A DNA stretch of 64,000 nt, taken from Trileptium ribeirensis (taxonomy: Eukaryota > Nematoda > Enoplea > Enoplida > Thoracostomopsidae). The translations under genes and the position numbers were made by a program. This document shows positions 52,401-58,400 of the stretch, one piece after another. How positions within the stretch are numbered: the stretch's first letter is position 1; every line of letters begins with the position of its first letter. The stretch is from the NCBI GenBank assembly GCA_030248225.1, contig JASANE010007344.1, positions 21,772-85,771 of the forward strand, given 5' to 3'. The notes beneath the pieces are model-generated. The model saw nothing but the letters and a program-made list of their open reading frames with translations, was not told the origin of the DNA and did not search any database.

Positions 52401-55400
52401 ACATCACGAAATCATGCAGGGCTTAAATTGGGTTCTATGCGATACTAGATCATTCCAAAAAATCTACCTCGGTCATAGATAAACTCAAACAAATTACCTT
52501 ATCGTTTCCAGAATCATCGAAAATATTTTAATAGCAGGAACAGCTAAATATGAATGAAATTACATTAAAAATCACGAAATTTAATCTCGCATGGTTATGG
52601 GGGATCCCGTGTGATACAGTACCAATTCAAGAAGGTGCATAGGTCACAAAAATACGTTCCCATGAATTACTGCATCGTTTTCAGCATCTTCAAAAACTTT
52701 TGTAATAACAGACGCAGTAAAATATGACATTACATTGAAAATAACGAAATCATGCATGGCTCTAGAGGGTTGGAGGCGGTCCAGACGACAAAGTACCATA
52801 CCAAAAAGGGTAGACCAGTTACAGAATATGTTCAAATGAATGACTCCATTGTTTCAGTGACACCGAAATCTCTATACTGACCATATAATGCTTATTAACG
52901 ATTAACTTAAAATTACATAGGTTTTATAATGGCTCATTTTGTGACTCCTTTTTTTGTGCCGCCGACTCACAAAAAATTGTTGGCCATCAAAGTTGCGTAA
53001 GTTATATAAACGAACATGAAAATATGCAACATTGAGATATAACTAAAAACGCATTTTTCCTCGATCAAAAAATTGAGGGGTACCCTCTTCAAAGGTGCCT
53101 GTCATGCCCCATGATTGTGTCGCATAGATGTAATCTATATGGGGCCATGGGAATGGAAACCTTGGATATTCAGTGTGGTTTCGGAACGTAAGCCAGCATG
53201 CAAATATTGCATTTCTGACTCACACCGGTAATAGACAAAATTCTCATCTTTGATTGGTTGGAGTGCTTTGTGTAGCCAATAATAATGACACACTTCACGG
53301 ACGTAGGGCTGTCCTGGCCACGCAGAAGTTAGGCGCGCGATTTACTATTTTGGCTTCGGAGACATTTCTGACAGGGACATGTCTAATTATTGGATTGCTA
53401 AAGCGTAGAATGGCCTGCTTGCTTTTCTTAGCTTGAAGTTATTTTTGAGAGGTATTGTTGGGTACTCATTCTTTGCGTACGTCACACCTCCCTGAGATTG
53501 TGCCTCGAGGTTATGTATCCAGTATCCAACTACTGGATTATATGTGATACGCAGTGCTAGGTTACATGTGACCAGTAGCACTCTTTATAGTAATTTGACA
53601 TGAAATGTATCTCTATCTTGACTGCAAGAAAACTTACGTATTTTGCTTTTAGTTCGCATCAAAGAACTCGAAGAACAAAGAACTATGTCTCCTGAAGGAG
53701 AAGACAATGAGTGTAGCGACAGTGGCGAAATGCAACAAGAGGATCCGATTTCAGGAGGTATGGGATCGACAGTTGCTGGTTTTCCCCCTCCTTTGCCTCC
53801 GCCTCCAAATATGCCGCCGCCGTTACCACCGTTTGGATTTCGCCCCGGAATGCCGCCCCCACCAGGTAGGTTCTGGGATATTGTGTGGAAAGCTTGATAT
53901 ATCGCAGAATTTTAATTTCGCCGAAAGATGCAACTGCCATCATCTATTAAATGACCAGAATGAAACATTTACAAAGTAGAACACTATCATTATTTCATTC
54001 AAATTTCGGTTTCTGATACCGCTTCATAAGTGATCAAATTTGCTAAAACGAATAAGCTCACTATATCATTTTTATTTACTGAATACGAGTGAATTTATTT
54101 ATAATAACTGATATGCTAGTGCAATTGATTTTTAATAACTTTGATATCTATATGCACATACATAATATTATTTAACAGTATATAGTAATCAACTTGTTAG
54201 TCATTGTTCCACTAACACACAATGTCACTCGCGAGCGAACATTTTTCTATGTGATGTACCAAGTAACATGTGGCCAACACCCAACGATGTAGAGCTGGAA
54301 TAACAATCACTGGTAGCTGCAACTTGTGTTCTAATCTCATTGGTTATTGGCTGCCTGATGGTTGGTACCTTCAATATACCTGCTAAACTATGGATATAAC
54401 CAATGTAATTCTCGGTAATAGGCCGAAAACTGACCACATCATCGGACTAGGTAAAGTAAATGGGTGTGATTGAGTGTCATACTAATCTGTATAATTCATA
54501 ACTCCGCAGTTGCTATTAGTAACCACTATCAATTAGTTGCAGCGATATATTTATTGAAAAATAGCTTAGGCACTCGTTGTTTTAATGTTCTCTGGAGCCT
54601 GAAAAATATCGCCTACGTAGCTAGTTGCAAATTTTGAATGTCAGCATTTTGAAGTGGCGTTGTGGGTTATAATCACATATTATTGGGTTCTAAACTCGCC
54701 AAAAGTGTTGCCACGGGGCATGAAACGCTCTAACGTTAGAAAAAAATCAGTTTAGAAGGAGGGGCCTTCGTAATCAAAAAATTACTCAAATTCAGTGTTT
54801 TTAAACGAAAAACGCTAAAATTAATAAATAGCCTGAGAAAGGGTGTAAAAATGTCTATTGAGATTAAACGCAACTTTTCAAGTAAGATTTTTACTTAATT
54901 TTATCACATTATGAACTTCGGTAGACTATTTTTGCAAAGAATTGTCAAGTTTTATGCCAGCTAAGAGTGTTTCTCTGGGGAAAGTACAAAAAATTTGAAA
55001 CGAGACACCGGGTTTTTATCGAAGGGTATTGTTGAAATGGAGCAAACGAAACTAGAGGAGTTTCATTTGAATACGCTAGGGGGAAAATCGTGAAAATTTA
55101 TTTGTTTGTCTGCCGCTGTTGTTCATAACTCATTTTCGGATGACTGATTTCGACAATTTTTTGTTCGATAACAAAGGTGATGTCGATATGCCTTTTAGTT
55201 GAACACGAACAGCTCCGACCCCATCTTATCTGTCAAAATAGCAAAAAACAGTTTTTAAGGGCTCTTTGCCAAATCTGGCCATACGAGTATCAGTGTTTCG
55301 CATCCCATATCTCACGACACGGGCTTCGCGTCGAAAAACCGAGACACAGTATCAGCTCGCCAAACCTGCCACTGTGGTTACCACGACTTTTTTGTGGGAA

Positions 55401-58400
55401 AACTCCCTAGGCCGCTATGGGCCCGAATATGGTCCCACGACCCTTCCCCATAAATATCGATTTTTCAAACTTCGGCATGATGTTGCATGTTTCATCTTAC
55501 GAGTGTTTGTTAGGTTATCAAGTACGCTGAATACGACAGTTTTGCTATTTAGAGCCCATCATGACTATATTATGGGTCATTTCACGAAACCATGTACTTT
55601 TTAAACGCCACTTTTTGAAGCCATAATGAAACGTTTTCGTATATACAGTGTCTAGAGCTCTTCCGACATAAAAACCCTGACTTTTTCGAATATCGATGTC
55701 TCAATGCAAAACGAGCTAGCTGAAACCTGCTATAGGGGTCGCAAAGGCTACCCCTGGGGTTCAATCCAAAATAAGTCATTATTCTGCAGGGTAACGCAGT
55801 GACATGTGAATTATGGTCTGTTTATATGCAAGTCGGATCAAAAATGTCACGGTCAAGCCATTTGGAGGACTTGCGAAATAAAATTGGTGCAGCTTGGGCC
55901 ATTATGGTTAAAAATCGACCAATTTAGAACATGGCTGTCGCAGAAGTGTTTCTAGCGCAACGGAGACAGCACCTACTGATATCATTTTATGCTCACAAAC
56001 CAATCATGAGTGGGGGATGTCCCACAAAAAATTTCAGGTAGATCCTTAGGCCTTGTAAAAATTGGCATCCCAATATGTGTTAGTGGGGGGCTACACCTTC
56101 CTGCAATATACATTACGTGAAAATTTAGCTACTTCTAGAGATTCTAGATTTATTTTAACACGCTGCTGCTGTAAAACAAACACAATTTATTGATCTATGA
56201 TTAGTTTACATTTAGGTGGTGAAACCAAGGACAACGCGAAGAATAGATGTGTTGGCAGGCAGAATGGTTCCCTAGCTACCCAGTTAACAGCACGGCCCCA
56301 TATCATGGTGCAATGATGATGAATTTATATACTAATATGGTTCTTGCGACCTGCGGTTTCTTTTATTATACATGCGGTGGGGCGGCTACCGGTCGGTGGG
56401 CTACATTTTCATTAAAAATTTTAAATACATTTGTCGATTCTAGTTGGGCGTTACTATGTTTCTATCCGGCTTATTGTAAGACTGTATGTTAAATTTGGCT
56501 TTTTTAATTTAATTTTAGTCAAGTCCGGGGGGAGGCTCATTTTGCATACCCCATTTTCGACACTTTATGACCTTCGACCATATAATCAAACAACACATGG
56601 GCAGACTCTGATATTCTTTTTTTCAATAACACCTGTACTGATTACGATTACCGTTATATAGCATTTTTGGCGCTAGTGCACTTTGACGTTATTTACCAGC
56701 GTATACAAGCTGTCAAATTTGACCTTGGGCGGGGGGCTACATGTCACGAAAAAAATTTCGGACGCCTTGGCGTCAGCTTCAGTGTCGATGCTTGCTCCCA
56801 AGTTTTTGCAGAAAAATTAGCAAATACCAAAGAATCATATTGAAATGAAGAACACATAATATGTATCACGTGCTAGCGATACTGCGAACGTTTATAGTGG
56901 GACATGTGTTTTTGGCTTCATTTAGCCAACCCGGTTTGAAGGCCTCTGGCTCCTGCTATGTTAGGGGTACAGAGGTCCATCATTCCGTCATGCCTCATTA
57001 TTACCGTCGGACATGCTATTACTACAACTCACAGCGACATTAAATTTCCTTCCAAAAAACTGGTGGTATGGGCCAAAAAGTGCCGATGTAGCCCACCATC
57101 CGACTAAAATGACATGGTTTCATGAAATGACCCTATGCTTTTCATGAGGTTTTAAGGGTTGTACGAACCACAAACCCGATTTCCAAAGTGTAGTGAGCTT
57201 CGATTTGTTTGGTTATTTATTGTTTGCAGGGCATCAAGAATGTTCTATATATGGGGTTTCTTAACGCTGAAAGCAATGATGTGGTCATCTAGAATCCGGC
57301 ATATATATATTTATCATACTTTTTCATAGATTTTCAATGGGCTTAGGATTAATGAACCAGATTTCCGGAATATAGTCTATCTTTACATTTGGTTACGTAT
57401 TGCGTACAGGTTATCAAGAATTGTCTATATAGGTTTTCGGGTAAGCGGAATATGATGGTTTGGTTATATAGAGACCAGCACAAAAGTACTTGATGCGTTG
57501 TCAGATGTTTTCTATAGGTTTAGGGTTAACGAGGTTTTAGGATTTTCAATGGGTTCAAGAGGTCTTAGGGTGGTATGTACGTCAAACACGGCCTGTTACA
57601 TGTGATTAAACAAAATAACAAATTAAAAATGAAACCACGGTTGCTCCGTTTCACCCTCGCTTGCGAGTTGCTACAGTACTCGCCAAAAATGAACGTCGCA
57701 TTTCGAGCGAGTGGCTCGCTCGAGATTTCGAATCGATTTTAATTAATAGTAAATTCTATTTTTAGAACAAATTTATTTCGAGCGAGTCGCGAGCAAGCGA
57801 CAGTCATTTTTGGCGGGTACTGTTGTTTCATTAGCAATTTTTAAAACAATGTAGAAACGTGTGGAAGAAAATGTTTCTTTTTTGTAGGAAATTTTCCAAT
57901 GATGATGATGGCACCACCACCGCCAGGAATGGCTCACTTTCCTCCTGTTCCACCTATGATGAACACTGCGTCACCTTCTGGAAATGTACCTCCTCAAACG
58001 ACAATTTTATCCAGACCTCCGCTTCTTACCAGATTTGGCTCCAATCACCAGTCACGTGTCGATATGGCTAAAATGGCTATGGATGAAGGTCAAACTGATT
58101 GTCCTGAGCAAGATGGCAAGTTGATTAGAGCGCAAAGATTCACTCATGGAATTCCACCTCGAATGAATTCAGGGCTCGACCTGCAACAAAGCTCTATCAG
58201 CTTTGGCGATCACAGTGACCGCAAGTATTCTATGTACCCTACGGCAACAGAGTCGAAAATGGAACAGAGTTCTCCATGCGGTCGTGACCCCGAAAATTAT
58301 GGCACTGCTGCTACATCTTTTTCCTCGGTTGCGCCGAAGGATCGCTTTCAGCCTCAGAGTCGCACCGGTATCGAAAAACCGTCGCTACACGATGATCGTA

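Larger units (their letters stand above)
53866..57887 (+). other. Intron 12 of the SCAF4/8-like gene
   Basis: Two inverted family B copies (55040-55620 and 57100-57560) and a mariner-type MITE (57674-57822). 55620-57100 has several short ORFs without recognised domains. Confidence 0.65.
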
